A DNA stretch of 34,232 nt, taken from an uncultured bacterium. Lineage in GTDB: Bacteria; Planctomycetota; Planctomycetia; Gemmatales; HRBIN36. The position numbers were made by a program, and so were the translations under genes. Shown here piece after piece: positions 7,915 through 16,420 of the stretch. The stretch lies in assembly GCA_937858435.1 (NCBI GenBank), contig CALLZJ010000238.1:1-34232 (forward strand), written 5' to 3'. The notes beneath the pieces are model-generated. The model ran no database searches. It saw only the letters and a list, made by a program, of their open reading frames with translations, and had not been told where the DNA came from. Position 1 is the stretch's first letter; each line of letters starts with the position of its first letter.

Positions 7915-9407
7915 CGCTGGCCGCGATTTTCAGCTTGCCCCACGTCGCCACTCGCGCCCCGTGCCTGGCCTGCCTGTTGATCGAAGAACTTGAACACGTC
8001 GGGCAGGGCGATTTGCACGATGATCAAGTGCTCGACTTGGGGATATTCGCGGTAGTCCAGGGTCGGCAGGCCGGCTTTCCGGAACGCTTCGCCCGTGGCC
8101 TTGGCACCGGCATAGGCGAAGTCCTTGGTCCCGATCCCGACGAAGCAGGCCACCTTCTTCATCGCCTCGCTGACCTGAACCGGCCGGCCACCCCCCAGCA
8201 CCGCCACGGCAGCAAACCGCTCCGGCGTCTGTCGCACGTTCATGAGGGCCTGGGCCGCTCCCATCGAATGTCCCACCACATAGACACGCTCGGTGGCCAC
8301 GGGGTACAGCTTTTTCACCTCGTCGATCACTTCCGACAGCGGAGCACTGCCAAACCCGCCGCTCCGGGGCGCGACCAGCAGCCAGCCCCGTTCCCGGCAC
8401 AGATCGACAATCTTGCCGTGCCCGTAAGTATCGAAGAACATGTTCTCGCTGCCCCCCGCTCCGTGCAGGGCGAGGACCAGCGGCAACGGCTGCCGGCTCT
8501 CGGCCTGCGGCGGGGCCATGACGCGAATCGCCGTCCGCGTTCGCCCGGTGAGCAGCGTCAGCCAGAACTGCCCGCTCTTGCCCTGGCCGAAGTAGCTCTG
8601 CTCCGACTGGGCGGCGGCGACGGCCTCCTCGGCCTCTCGCAGCAGCCGGGCAGCGGGGAAGTCAGTCTCCGGCGACTGCTTCCGCGTCAGGTTCCGTAGC
8701 AATTGAGCCAGGGTGCGGGCGGTCGACTCCTCGACCGACTTGCCCGCCGGTAGGGCTTCCAGCGCCGCCTGCAAGGCCGTGAGCCGGCTTTCCAGGTCTT
8801 TCACGAACGACACGCCGATGGTGCCCCTTACGAGCACCTTCTGAGCCGCATCGTCGTAGACCTCGTACTCCAGCCGGCCATCTCCCTCGGCCAGATCGGT
8901 GAAGACCAGTGTCCCCTTGAGCGGCAAGTCGCGCACCGGGAGCATCGAGTGGATCGGTTGCCGCTGTCCATCTGGCAGCAGATGAGCGAAGCGGAGCACG
9001 GCCCCAGCCGGCGGCGAACCCCCAGGCGGATAAAAGGCCTTCAACTGGAAGGCCACCTCGCAGCGCTCGGCATCGTAGAGGCGTGGCTCGACGACGAGAT
9101 AAAGGGCCTCCGCCCAGCGCTCGTCGGCCGTCGGCGGCAGGGGCAGCAAATGCCGCCGGGCCTCGTCCATGGCCCGACCCGCTTCGCCCAAGCGCAAGCT
9201 GAAGAAGGACTGCACGGCAACGTTCATGGGCGGATAGGTCCGGGCCCGTTTGGCGGGGTCGGTCTCCTGCTCGAAAGCGGCCTCGAAGAGCCGGAGCCGA
9301 CGACCCAGTTCATAACGTTCGGGCTGTGCCTCGACGGCCCCGCCCAGAGTCAGCAGGACCGCCAGGGCTCCCATCCAACCCGCCACCAGCCGTCGACTCC
9401 CAGCCAT
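7911..9407 (-). CDS. Secreted alpha/beta-hydrolase (PHB-depolymerase/feruloyl-esterase-like) with N-terminal extension
   Basis: This is a secreted hydrolase of 498 residues. The ATG at 9407 gives a signal peptide (MAGSRRLVAGWMGALAVLL..., probable cleavage after VEA). An ATG at 9425 would add six residues. GGGAG 11 nt upstream favours 9407. The first ~300 residues are a helical and beta-rich extension of unknown role. The C-terminal half is an esterase domain: LVLALHGAGGSENMFF (oxyanion region), nucleophile motif GHSMG, a likely acid in GTKDFAY, and His in VEHLIIV. The substrate may be a polyester or an acylated carbohydrate. The gene runs into the tRNA promoter at its 3' end. Confidence 0.8.
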   Translation of the reverse strand: MAGSRRLVAGWMGALAVLLTLGGAVEAQPERYELGRRLRLFEAAFEQETDPAKRARTYPPMNVAVQSFFSLRLGEAGRAMDEARRHLLPLPPTADERWAEALYLVVEPRLYDAERCEVAFQLKAFYPPGGSPPAGAVLRFAHLLPDGQRQPIHSMLPVRDLPLKGTLVFTDLAEGDGRLEYEVYDDAAQKVLVRGTIGVSFVKDLESRLTALQAALEALPAGKSVEESTARTLAQLLRNLTRKQSPETDFPAARLLREAEEAVAAAQSEQSYFGQGKSGQFWLTLLTGRTRTAIRVMAPPQAESRQPLPLVLALHGAGGSENMFFDTYGHGKIVDLCRERGWLLVAPRSGGFGSAPLSEVIDEVKKLYPVATERVYVVGHSMGAAQALMNVRQTPERFAAVAVLGGGRPVQVSEAMKKVACFVGIGTKDFAYAGAKATGEAFRKAGLPTLDYREYPQVEHLIIVQIALPDVFKFFDQQAGQARGASGDVGQAENRGQR

Positions 9408-9659
9408 AAGGCGAATCGCTCCCATGAAGTCACAGAGGGTGTTGAAACGTTGGCCGCTTGACAGCATTGTACCACGAAGGGCGACGTTCGCCAGCAGCCC
9501 GCAGCCGCCGCACCGGCCCGAGGCGCAGGCGTGGGTTGCCACATCAATCCCCGCGCTTTCGGGGTGTTGAATAGGATAAACTCAACCAACCGCGGCGTTG
9601 CCACCCCCCGGCCCTTGCGGTTAAATGAAGAGAATTCCCTAGCCTGGCGGATCGCCCCC

Positions 9660-10799
9660 ATGGACCCATGGCTGACCGAGATTCGACAAAAGGTGGAGGC
9701 TCGCGAGCGGCTCTCGTTCGCGGACGGCCTGGCCCTCGAAGCGTCGAACGACCTCTTCACCCTCGGCGAACTGGCCAACCGGGTCCGGGAGCGGCTGAGC
9801 GGCAATCACTGCTACTACAACGTCAACGTTCACCTCAACCCGACGAACGTCTGCGTCTATCGCTGCAACTTCTGTGCGTTCCGGGCCGACCTCAAGGCCG
9901 AGAAGGCTTACCTCATGAGCGATGACGAGATCCTTCATCGTGCGAGTGAAGCCGAGGCCCGAGGCGCGACCGAGATGCACATCGTGGGCGGGCTGCACCA
10001 CCAGATGCCCTACGAGTGGTACCTGAACGTGGTGCGGATCATCCACCAGGCCCATCCGCGGCTGCACCTGAAGGCCTACACGGCGGTGGAATGGGACTGG
10101 TTCGCCCGGATCACTGGACGCCCGACGCGCGACTTGCTGGCCGAGTTCAAGGAGGCCGGGCTGGGCAGCTTGCCGGGCGGCGGCGCGGAGATCTTCCATC
10201 CCGAAGTCCGCGACTTCATCTGCGAGCACAAGGCCGACGCCGACGGCTGGCTCCGCATCCATCGCGAAGCCCACGAGCTAGGGCTCCACTCCAATGCCAC
10301 CATGCTCTATGGCCACATCGAGAAGCCCGAGCACCGCATCGACCACTTACTCCGGCTCCGGCAGCTCCAGGACGAGACTGGCGGCTTCCAGACTTTCATC
10401 CCGCTCGCCTTCCATCCGGACAACACCAAGCTCGGAGCCGACCGCCAGCTTCAGAAGCCGAGCGTGCTCATGGACCTGAAGACCATGGCCATCAGCCGGC
10501 TCATGCTCGACAACTTCCCCCATATCAAGGCTTACTGGGTGATGTTGACTCTGAAGACAGCCCAGCTCGCGCTCCACTTCGGCGCTGACGATCTGGACGG
10601 CACCGTGGTCCACGAACTGATCTACCACGATGCCGGCTCCGAGTCGCCCGAGGAGTTGTCGGTGGCGGAGATTCGGCGAGTGATTCAGGAAGCGGGCCGC
10701 ATCCCCGTCGAACGGGACACGCTCTATCGCGAAGTGGTGCGCGACGACCAGTCCTGGCGCCTGGGGCGCAAGATCGCCGTCGCCTTGGCCCAGGTCTAG
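9660..10799 (+). CDS. mqnE: Aminofutalosine synthase MqnE (radical SAM)
   Basis: This radical-SAM enzyme of 379 residues makes aminodeoxyfutalosine from 3-[(1-carboxyvinyl)oxy]benzoate and SAM, an early step of the futalosine route to menaquinone. The [4Fe-4S] ligands are Cys65, Cys69 and Cys72 (CVYRCNFCAF). The MqnE-like LPGGGAEIFHPEVRD stretch distinguishes it from MqnC. GGLHHQMPYEWYL and QTFIPLAFHPDNT are also family-like. The ATG at 9660 gives the usual MqnE length; the open frame back to 9531 adds nothing recognisable. No other menaquinone gene is adjacent, so the pathway is scattered. Confidence 0.93.
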   Translation: MDPWLTEIRQKVEARERLSFADGLALEASNDLFTLGELANRVRERLSGNHCYYNVNVHLNPTNVCVYRCNFCAFRADLKAEKAYLMSDDEILHRASEAEARGATEMHIVGGLHHQMPYEWYLNVVRIIHQAHPRLHLKAYTAVEWDWFARITGRPTRDLLAEFKEAGLGSLPGGGAEIFHPEVRDFICEHKADADGWLRIHREAHELGLHSNATMLYGHIEKPEHRIDHLLRLRQLQDETGGFQTFIPLAFHPDNTKLGADRQLQKPSVLMDLKTMAISRLMLDNFPHIKAYWVMLTLKTAQLALHFGADDLDGTVVHELIYHDAGSESPEELSVAEIRRVIQEAGRIPVERDTLYREVVRDDQSWRLGRKIAVALAQV

Positions 10800-10802
10800 T
10801 AG

Positions 10803-10818
10803 GTCACATCGATGTGAC
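10803..10818. repeat. 16-bp perfect palindrome after mqnE
   Basis: GTCACATCGATGTGAC is a perfect palindrome starting 4 nt after the mqnE stop codon. It is too short and lacks a T tract for an obvious terminator. It lies in the convergent gap between mqnE and the small gene ending at 10867. It could be a protein-binding site or chance. Confidence 0.5.
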
Positions 10819-10866
10819 GAATCGACCGGCTCGTACCCAGCCAGCCTGGCCTTCGGGGCCTCGCCA

Positions 10867-11229
10867 TCATGCCGCGGCGCGCCAGACGCACACGTTGCTC
10901 TCGGCCGGTCGGAGCAGGTGTTCCATCACGTCGCAGGGCTGGAGCAGCGTCGTTGGGGGCAGCCGGTCGCTGAAGCCCTCAACGGCCGCCAACTGCACGG
11001 CCCCCTCGTGATTGAACTCGTGGCACCAATAGACCACGAAGCTGCGAAAGCGGCGGGCTTGGAGGCACAGATGTCTCACCGCCGCCGCCAGCGGCCCCTC
11101 GGCGAGCGGCGGCAGCCGTTCGATCTGTTCGGTCAACCATTCCATCAACATGCGGGCCTCGGGATCACCGAGACCGCGCGTCAACGCCTCGTCGGTAAGC
11201 ACCCGCTTGAGCCACAGTGACACGGACAT
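10867..11229 (-). CDS. Hypothetical protein, 120 residues
   Basis: I do not recognise a family. The product looks like a real soluble protein: a helical N-terminal half (TDEALTRGLGDPEARMLMEWL, shown in part), a Trp/Cys-containing core (FVVYWCHEF) and a C-terminal strand. There is no signal peptide or membrane segment. The ATG at 11229 is preceded by a GGGGGA ribosome-binding-like sequence. It is the gene downstream of ppsA on the same strand, separated by 139 nt that contain a 15-bp perfect hairpin, so co-transcription is uncertain. Confidence 0.62.
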   Translation of the reverse strand: MSVSLWLKRVLTDEALTRGLGDPEARMLMEWLTEQIERLPPLAEGPLAAAVRHLCLQARRFRSFVVYWCHEFNHEGAVQLAAVEGFSDRLPPTTLLQPCDVMEHLLRPAESNVCVWRAAA

Positions 11230-11248
11230 GCCGGTCCCCCACCGTCCC

Positions 11249-11288
11249 GCCCGGGCTGCCGAGCTTCCCCCATCTCGGCAGCCCGGGC
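11249..11288 (-). repeat. 15-bp perfect inverted repeat between ppsA and the 120-residue gene
   Basis: GCCCGGGCTGCCGAG (11249-11263) is exactly complementary to 11274-11288 around a 10-nt loop. On the minus strand it lies 81 nt after the ppsA stop and 20 nt before the next start codon. No T tract follows, so it is either a weak terminator, an mRNA stabiliser or an attenuator. Confidence 0.6.
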
Positions 11289-11368
11289 GCTGTCGTCGAA
11301 TGCGGGGGGCCTATATCAGCACCGCTGCCCGAGAGCAACCTCACCTGGCCCCTGGCGGCCAGCCCGGG

Positions 11369-13789
11369 TCACGTTTTCACTGCCCGCTCGGCCTCGACGA
11401 TCTCCGCCGTGGTCTTCAGGACCGTGTCGGGATTCAAGGAGATGCTGTCGATGCCACATCCCACCAAGAAACGAGCAAACTCGGGGTAGTCGCTCGGAGC
11501 CTGCCCGCAGATGCCGATCTTGCGGCCGCAGGCCCGCACCCGGCGGATCACGTCGGCGATGGCGTTCATGACGGCCGCGTTGCGCTCATCGAACAAATGG
11601 GCCACGATCGCCGAGTCGCGGTCCAACCCAAGGATGAGCTGGGTCAGGTCATTCGAGCCGATGGAGAAGCCGTCGAAGATCTCGGCAAACCCCTCGGCCA
11701 GGATGACGTTCGCCGGGATTTCGCACATGACGTAAACTTCCAGGCCTGCCTCGCCCCGCCGCAGCCCCGCGTCGGCCATCACCGCCAGGACCCGCTTCCC
11801 TTCCTCGACCGTCCGGCAGAAGGGAACCATGAGCTTGAGGTTGGTCAGCCCCATCTCCTGGCGGACCTTCCGCATGGCCTGGCACTCGAGCAGGAAGCCC
11901 TCCCGATAGCGATCGTCGTAGTAGCGCGAAGCACCGCGGAAGCCGATCATCGGGTTTTCTTCCTGCGGCTCGAAAGGAGCCCCGCCCACCAGCCGGGCAT
12001 ACTCGTTCGTCTTGAAGTCGGACAGCCGGACGATCACGTCCTTGGGGTAGAAGGCGGCCGCGATCTGGCCCACGCCCTCGGCCAGCCGATCGACGAAGTA
12101 GTCCGGCTTGTGGGGATAGTGGCGGGTCAGGTCGGCGATCTGGTCACGGTCCGGACCCGCGGGCAACTGGTCGAAGTGCGTCAGGGCCAGGGGGTGAATC
12201 TGGATGGAACTGGAGATGATGAACTCTTCCCGGGCCAGCCCCACGCCGTCACAGGGCAGGGCGGCCAGGCGAAACGCTTGCTCCGGATCGCCGACGTTGA
12301 CCATGATCTTCGTCCGTGGCCGGGGCAGGTTGGCCAGCTCGATCGTCCGCCGCTGGAAGGGGAGGGCCCCGTCGTAGACCCGACCCTCTTCGCCCTCGGC
12401 ACAAGAAACGGTCACGGTCTGCCCGGTCGTCAGGGTCTCGGTGCCCAGTTCGGTGCCGACCACGCAGGGGACGCCGATCTCCCGGCTGACGATGGCGGCA
12501 TGGCACGTCCGGCCGCCGCGGTTGGTCACGATGGCGGCCGCCATCTTCATGGTCGGCTCCCAGTCGGGGTCGGTCATGTCGGCGACCAGGACCTCGCCGG
12601 GCTGGAACTCGTGCAGCTCCGCCACGTCGCGAATCTGGCGGACCTTGCCAACGCCGATCCGCTGCCCGACGCTGCGGCCCCGGGCCAGCAGTTTGCCTGC
12701 CCGGTCGGCATCCGATCCCTCCAACTCGAACACTTCCAGCGTCGTGGCCGTGCGGGCCAGGGCGTGGACCGTCTCGGGCCGGGCTTGCAGGATGAATAGC
12801 TCGCCGGTCTTGCCGTCCTTGCCCCATTCGATGTCCATGGGCATGGGCCGACCCGCTTGGCCGGAATAGTACTCCTCGATGCGGCAACCCCAACGGGCCA
12901 GGGTCAAGACGTCATCGTCGCTCAGGCTCAGCCGCTGCCGCTCCGCGCGGGAGGTGGGGACGATGCGGGTGCTGCTGCCGCCCCGAGCCGAGTAGATCAT
13001 CTTCTCCTGCTTGGCACCGACCGCCCGCTTGAGGATGGGGCGATGGCCTGTCCGCAGCGTGGGCTTGAAGACGAGGAACTCGTCGGGATCGACCCGGCCC
13101 TTGACCACGCTCTCACCCAGGCCAAAGGAGCTGTTGATGAGCACCACGTCGGGGAAGCCGCTCTCGGTGTCCAGGGTGAAAAGCACGCCAGCGGCGCCGC
13201 TGTCGGATCGCACCATCTTCTGCACGCCGATGGAGAGCGCGACGGCGAAGTGGTCGAACCCCTTGTCCACGCGGTAGGAGATCGCCCGGTCGGTAAAGAG
13301 CGAGGCATAGCACTGGCGGCAGGCTTCGAGCAAGGCCCGCGCCCCGCAGATGTTGAGATAAGACTCCTGCTGTCCGGCGAAGCTGGCGGTGGGCAGGTCC
13401 TCGGCCGTGGCACTGGAGCGGACCGCCGTGTCGGTGTCGGGGCCATACTCCCGGCAGAGTTCTCCGTAGGCGGCGACGATGGCCTTGCTCAGGTCCTCGG
13501 GCAGGGGGGTGGAGCGGATCGCCTCGCGGACCCGGCGGCCCCGCTCGGCCAGGTCGGCGAGGTTGTGGGTGTCCAGCCCTTCCAGAAGGGCACGGATGCG
13601 CGAACCCAGATCGCCCGTCTGGAGGAAGTGCTCATAGGCATGGGAGGTGACGGCGAAGCCGTTAGGCACGCGGATCCCTTCGGGGACGAGCACGCGGTAC
13701 ATCTCGCCGAGGGAGGCGTTTTTGCCGCCCACCAGTCCAACGTCGCCCATCCCCAGTTCACGAAACCAGCGCACGTACTTTGCGGTCAT
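11369..13789 (-). CDS. ppsA: Phosphoenolpyruvate synthase
   Basis: This 806-residue enzyme converts pyruvate, ATP and water to phosphoenolpyruvate, AMP and phosphate, the entry step of gluconeogenesis from pyruvate. The N-terminal ATP-grasp-like domain includes VGGKNASLGEM (residues 20-30) and TAVRSSATAEDLP. The phosphohistidine is His430 in GGRTCHAAIVSRE. The C-terminal TIM-barrel domain carries the VMCEIPANV region and GICGQAPSDYP with its catalytic Cys. Length matches the E. coli enzyme (792 residues). The ATG at 13789 has GAGGTG upstream. CstA, a carbon-starvation/pyruvate transporter type, is encoded elsewhere in this window but is not linked to it. Confidence 0.96.
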   Translation of the reverse strand: MTAKYVRWFRELGMGDVGLVGGKNASLGEMYRVLVPEGIRVPNGFAVTSHAYEHFLQTGDLGSRIRALLEGLDTHNLADLAERGRRVREAIRSTPLPEDLSKAIVAAYGELCREYGPDTDTAVRSSATAEDLPTASFAGQQESYLNICGARALLEACRQCYASLFTDRAISYRVDKGFDHFAVALSIGVQKMVRSDSGAAGVLFTLDTESGFPDVVLINSSFGLGESVVKGRVDPDEFLVFKPTLRTGHRPILKRAVGAKQEKMIYSARGGSSTRIVPTSRAERQRLSLSDDDVLTLARWGCRIEEYYSGQAGRPMPMDIEWGKDGKTGELFILQARPETVHALARTATTLEVFELEGSDADRAGKLLARGRSVGQRIGVGKVRQIRDVAELHEFQPGEVLVADMTDPDWEPTMKMAAAIVTNRGGRTCHAAIVSREIGVPCVVGTELGTETLTTGQTVTVSCAEGEEGRVYDGALPFQRRTIELANLPRPRTKIMVNVGDPEQAFRLAALPCDGVGLAREEFIISSSIQIHPLALTHFDQLPAGPDRDQIADLTRHYPHKPDYFVDRLAEGVGQIAAAFYPKDVIVRLSDFKTNEYARLVGGAPFEPQEENPMIGFRGASRYYDDRYREGFLLECQAMRKVRQEMGLTNLKLMVPFCRTVEEGKRVLAVMADAGLRRGEAGLEVYVMCEIPANVILAEGFAEIFDGFSIGSNDLTQLILGLDRDSAIVAHLFDERNAAVMNAIADVIRRVRACGRKIGICGQAPSDYPEFARFLVGCGIDSISLNPDTVLKTTAEIVEAERAVKT

Positions 13790-13820
13790 GCAGCACCTCG
13801 TCCTAAAGCAAAGGGCAAAG

Positions 13821-13880
13821 TCTCTCCAAGGCGGACGACGCGCGGCGCCGCCCAGCCAGGCTGGAGACTGCGTGGAGAGA
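13821..13880 (-). repeat. Structured leader upstream of ppsA
   Basis: TCTCTCCA (13821-13828) and TGGAGAGA (13873-13880) are complementary and enclose a very GC-rich 44-nt stretch with smaller internal inverted repeats. It lies 32-91 nt before the ppsA start codon. A weak TTGCAC-17 nt-GAGAAT promoter candidate (13916-13888, minus strand) would put this element in the 5' leader. Confidence 0.35.
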
Positions 13881-13939
13881 TGGCGCTATTCTCGCTGAGC
13901 CACGGCCGGGGTGCAAGCAGAACCGCGGCCGGGGTGTCG

Positions 13940-14356
13940 TCACGGCGTGATGTCTGGGTCCGCCGCCAGAAGGGCCAACAGTTCCAGGACCTTCTGCTCG
14001 ATCAGGTCGCGCACGGCCGCGAAGGCTTCAGGGTCCAGTTCGCGCGGATCGGGGATCTGCCATTCTTCGCGGCGGCGGGCCCGGACCAGCGGGCATTCAT
14101 CGCCACAGCCCATGGTCACGGCCACGTCCACGGCCATGTCGGCGAAGTCATCGAGCCCCTTGGAGGCATGAGCGGTGAGGTCGTAGCCGCGTGCCGCCAT
14201 GGCCGCGATTGCTTTTGGGTTGATCCGGCCGGACGGGCGGGAGCCGGCACTGAAGGCCGCCACGTCCGGACCCCCATGGAGCCGGGCGAAGGCCTCCGCC
14301 ATTTGGCTGCGGTTCGAGTTCTCGACACAAACGAACAGGACTGACTTGCGGGCCAT
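13940..14356 (-). CDS. arsC: Arsenate reductase, LMW-phosphatase (thioredoxin-coupled ArsC) type
   Basis: This is a 138-residue protein of the low-molecular-weight protein tyrosine phosphatase fold. The catalytic loop CVENSNRS starts at Cys10 and ends with Arg16. The redox cysteines Cys84 and Cys88 in TMGCGDECP, and Asp103 in IPDPRE, mark it as arsenate reductase rather than a phosphatase. It reduces arsenate to arsenite using thioredoxin. The ATG at 14356 matches the family N-terminus (KSVLFVCVENS); the open frame back to 14428 overlaps the tRNA. No arsR, arsB or acr3 is adjacent, so it is an isolated copy. Confidence 0.9.
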   Translation of the reverse strand: MARKSVLFVCVENSNRSQMAEAFARLHGGPDVAAFSAGSRPSGRINPKAIAAMAARGYDLTAHASKGLDDFADMAVDVAVTMGCGDECPLVRARRREEWQIPDPRELDPEAFAAVRDLIEQKVLELLALLAADPDITP

Positions 14357-14403
14357 GCCTGGGTCCCTGGCCAAGTTCCGGTGAAGCGGGAAGCACGGGA
14401 CAA

Positions 14404-14489
14404 TGTCGCTGGTGGGACTCGAACCCACACGGGGCGTACGCCCCAGCAGATTTTAAGTCTGCTGCGTCTGCCAATTCCGCCACAGCGAC
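14404..14489 (-). tRNA. tRNA-Leu (anticodon TAA)
   Basis: The minus strand gives a class II tRNA. The acceptor GTCGCTG pairs with CAGCGAC. The anticodon arm GCAGA-CTTAAAA-TCTGC has anticodon TAA. A long variable arm (GGGGCGTACGCCCC) and T-arm GTGGGTTCGAGTCCCAC follow. The discriminator is A. CCA is not encoded. The length is 86 nt. It lies between the TPR gene and arsC, all on the minus strand. Confidence 0.96.
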
Positions 14490-14543
14490 GGGTTCCGCAT
14501 GAGATGCCAACGAACTTGTCGAACGGCACGAGGACCACGGGCC

Positions 14544-15389
14544 CTACCGGACCGTCCCGGCAGGCTGGGCAGCGAGCCGTTGCTTGCGAGCCATGGCGAT
14601 TTGCTGCTGGAACACGCCTTGCAAGTCGGGGCGTAACCGCGCTGCCGCGGTGAAGTCCGCCTGCGCGTCGGCGTCGCGCTGGAGCAGCAGCCGCACGATC
14701 CCCCGATTGACATAGGGGACATGGTAGTCGGGGCTGAGGGCGATTGCCTCCGTGAAATCGCGTTCCGCCTCCTGGTGCCGGTGCATGTTGAGTAGCACCA
14801 TGCCGCGCGAGTTGAACGACGGGGCCGACTGCGGGTTCAGATCGAGCACCCGGCTGAAGTCCTCTTGGGCCCGGGTCAGGTCGCCCAGATCGAAATAGGC
14901 CTTGCCCCGGTTGTAGTAGACCGCCTGGTCGGCGGGCTGGAGCTGGGCGGCCCGGGTGAAGTCGGCAATGGCCGCGACGTAATCCCGCTGACTGGTCCGC
15001 AGCATGGCCCGAGCCAGGAAGCCCGCCGCCAGCCGCGGCGACAGCGTCAGGGCCAGGTTGTAGTCCGCCATGGCCTCCGCATGCAGGCCCAGCTCCCGGT
15101 AGGCGTTACCCCGGTAGAGGTAGGCCTCGGCGTCGCGGGGCATCAGCTCGATGACTTTCGTGTAATCAGCCACGGCACCGGCAAACTGGCCCGATTCGGT
15201 CAGCACGTTGCCCCGATTGAAGATCGCATTCACCAACGTCGGGTTCAGGGCAATGGCCAGGCTGTAATCATCGAAGGCACCCTGGCGGTCGCCCTGTTCC
15301 TGCTTCTTCAAGGCACGCTCGAAGAGCTGGAGCGATTCGGGCGAATCGCCACCGCTGCGGTCCTGCAAAGGCGGGGACCAAGAGGGCAT
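14544..15389 (-). CDS. Tetratricopeptide-repeat protein
   Basis: The product of about 281 residues consists almost entirely of seven consecutive 34-residue TPR units, for example FNRGNVLTESGQFAGAVADY and YYNRGKAYFDLGDLTRAQED. These repeats form a right-handed superhelix for protein-protein contacts. No signal peptide, membrane segment or catalytic domain is visible. The ATG at 15389 with GAGG 4 nt before it is preferred over an in-frame GTG at 15407, which lacks a ribosome-binding site. It is the first gene of the minus-strand run towards ppsA. The partner is unknown. Confidence 0.88.
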   Translation of the reverse strand: MPSWSPPLQDRSGGDSPESLQLFERALKKQEQGDRQGAFDDYSLAIALNPTLVNAIFNRGNVLTESGQFAGAVADYTKVIELMPRDAEAYLYRGNAYRELGLHAEAMADYNLALTLSPRLAAGFLARAMLRTSQRDYVAAIADFTRAAQLQPADQAVYYNRGKAYFDLGDLTRAQEDFSRVLDLNPQSAPSFNSRGMVLLNMHRHQEAERDFTEAIALSPDYHVPYVNRGIVRLLLQRDADAQADFTAAARLRPDLQGVFQQQIAMARKQRLAAQPAGTVR

Positions 15390-15604
15390 GGGCACCTCGA
15401 TAGCCACGGCGGCAGCCAGGAGAAGCGATCTAACCGGGGCTCACTCACCATCCTAACTGGCGGCGCGCGGGTGTCAAATCGGAACCCGGGACGGATTCCG
15501 AGTTTAGGCCCAATGGCCCGGATGCCGGCGCCTGCTGGGCAGATGGGGCCGCGCCCCCGGATAGGCCGTCTCGACGCCGACTCACCGGCCGCTACGCTAT
15601 CCTC

Positions 15605-16420
15605 ATGGCCGGCTCCTTCCGCAAATACCTCAACATCTGCCGCGTTTCCCTCAGCGAACGCCTGGCATACCGCGGCGACTTCATCCTGGCCACGGTTCTG
15701 CGCTTCCTGCCCCTCTTGACCACGGTCCTGCTCTGGGAGGCCATCTTTGCCGGCTCGGAGAAGGACGAACTGGCTGGCTTCACCTACCGCAACATGATCG
15801 CTTATCTGCTGCTGGTCCACATCAGCCGCATGTTCTCCAGCATGCCCGGCCTGTCCACCGGCATCGCCCGGGACATCCGCCATGGCGACATCAAGAAGTA
15901 CCTCATTCAGCCGATCGACATGATCGGCTTCCTCCTGGCCTACCGCGTGGCCCATAAGCTCGCCTACATCGCCACGTCGGGCATCCCCTATGCCGGCCTC
16001 TTTGCCGTCTGCCACGGCTACTTCGACGGGCTGCCCGAACCGGCCACCCTCGGCATCTATGTCGCCACCTTGTTCCTGGGCTTCGTCATTGGCTTCTTCT
16101 TCGAAACCATGATGGGCATGCTCGGCTTCTGGATGCTGGAAGTGACCTCGCTGCTCTACATCGTGAACACCATCAACTTCTTCGTCTCGGGCCACATGTT
16201 CCCGCTCGATCTGCTCCCCGGACCGCTCGCCAGCGTGCTCCGGGCCTTGCCGTTCCCTTACCTTGCCTACTTCCCGGCCGCCGTGTTCCTGGAGAAGATC
16301 ACCGGGCCGGCCCTGATCGAGGGTCTGCTCGTGGGGTTGGCCTGGGCCCTCGCCTTCATCTTGCTCTCGCGGTGGCTGCACACCCGGGGGCTGCGGCGCT
16401 ACTCGGCCTTTGGCGGCTAG
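15605..16420 (+). CDS. ABC-2 family transporter permease (ABC2_membrane_6-like)
   Basis: This 271-residue polytopic protein has six hydrophobic segments and the layout of the ABC-2 exporter permeases related to PF06182. The N-terminal motif NICRVSLSERLAYRGDF and the central GDIKKYLIQPIDMIGF loop are typical, and the C-terminal region PLDLLPGPLASVLRALPF is also conserved in that group. Such permeases pair with an ATPase and often a second permease, but none is next to it here, so its partners lie outside this window or elsewhere. Its stop codon overlaps that of the convergent GGCT-like gene by 4 bp. Confidence 0.87.
   Translation: MAGSFRKYLNICRVSLSERLAYRGDFILATVLRFLPLLTTVLLWEAIFAGSEKDELAGFTYRNMIAYLLLVHISRMFSSMPGLSTGIARDIRHGDIKKYLIQPIDMIGFLLAYRVAHKLAYIATSGIPYAGLFAVCHGYFDGLPEPATLGIYVATLFLGFVIGFFFETMMGMLGFWMLEVTSLLYIVNTINFFVSGHMFPLDLLPGPLASVLRALPFPYLAYFPAAVFLEKITGPALIEGLLVGLAWALAFILLSRWLHTRGLRRYSAFGG

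Noticed and set aside
9458-9463. Consensus TTGACA as a plus-strand promoter for mqnE
   Set aside because: No -10 box occurs at 15-19 nt downstream; only a minus-strand TACAAT (9471-9466) is nearby, without a convincing -35.
11150-14344. Long plus-strand open frames (549 and 495 codons) opposite ppsA and arsC
   Set aside because: They are high-GC shadow frames; the minus-strand genes carry full catalytic motifs, and the plus-strand products show no domain and are Gly/Asp/His/Arg-biased.
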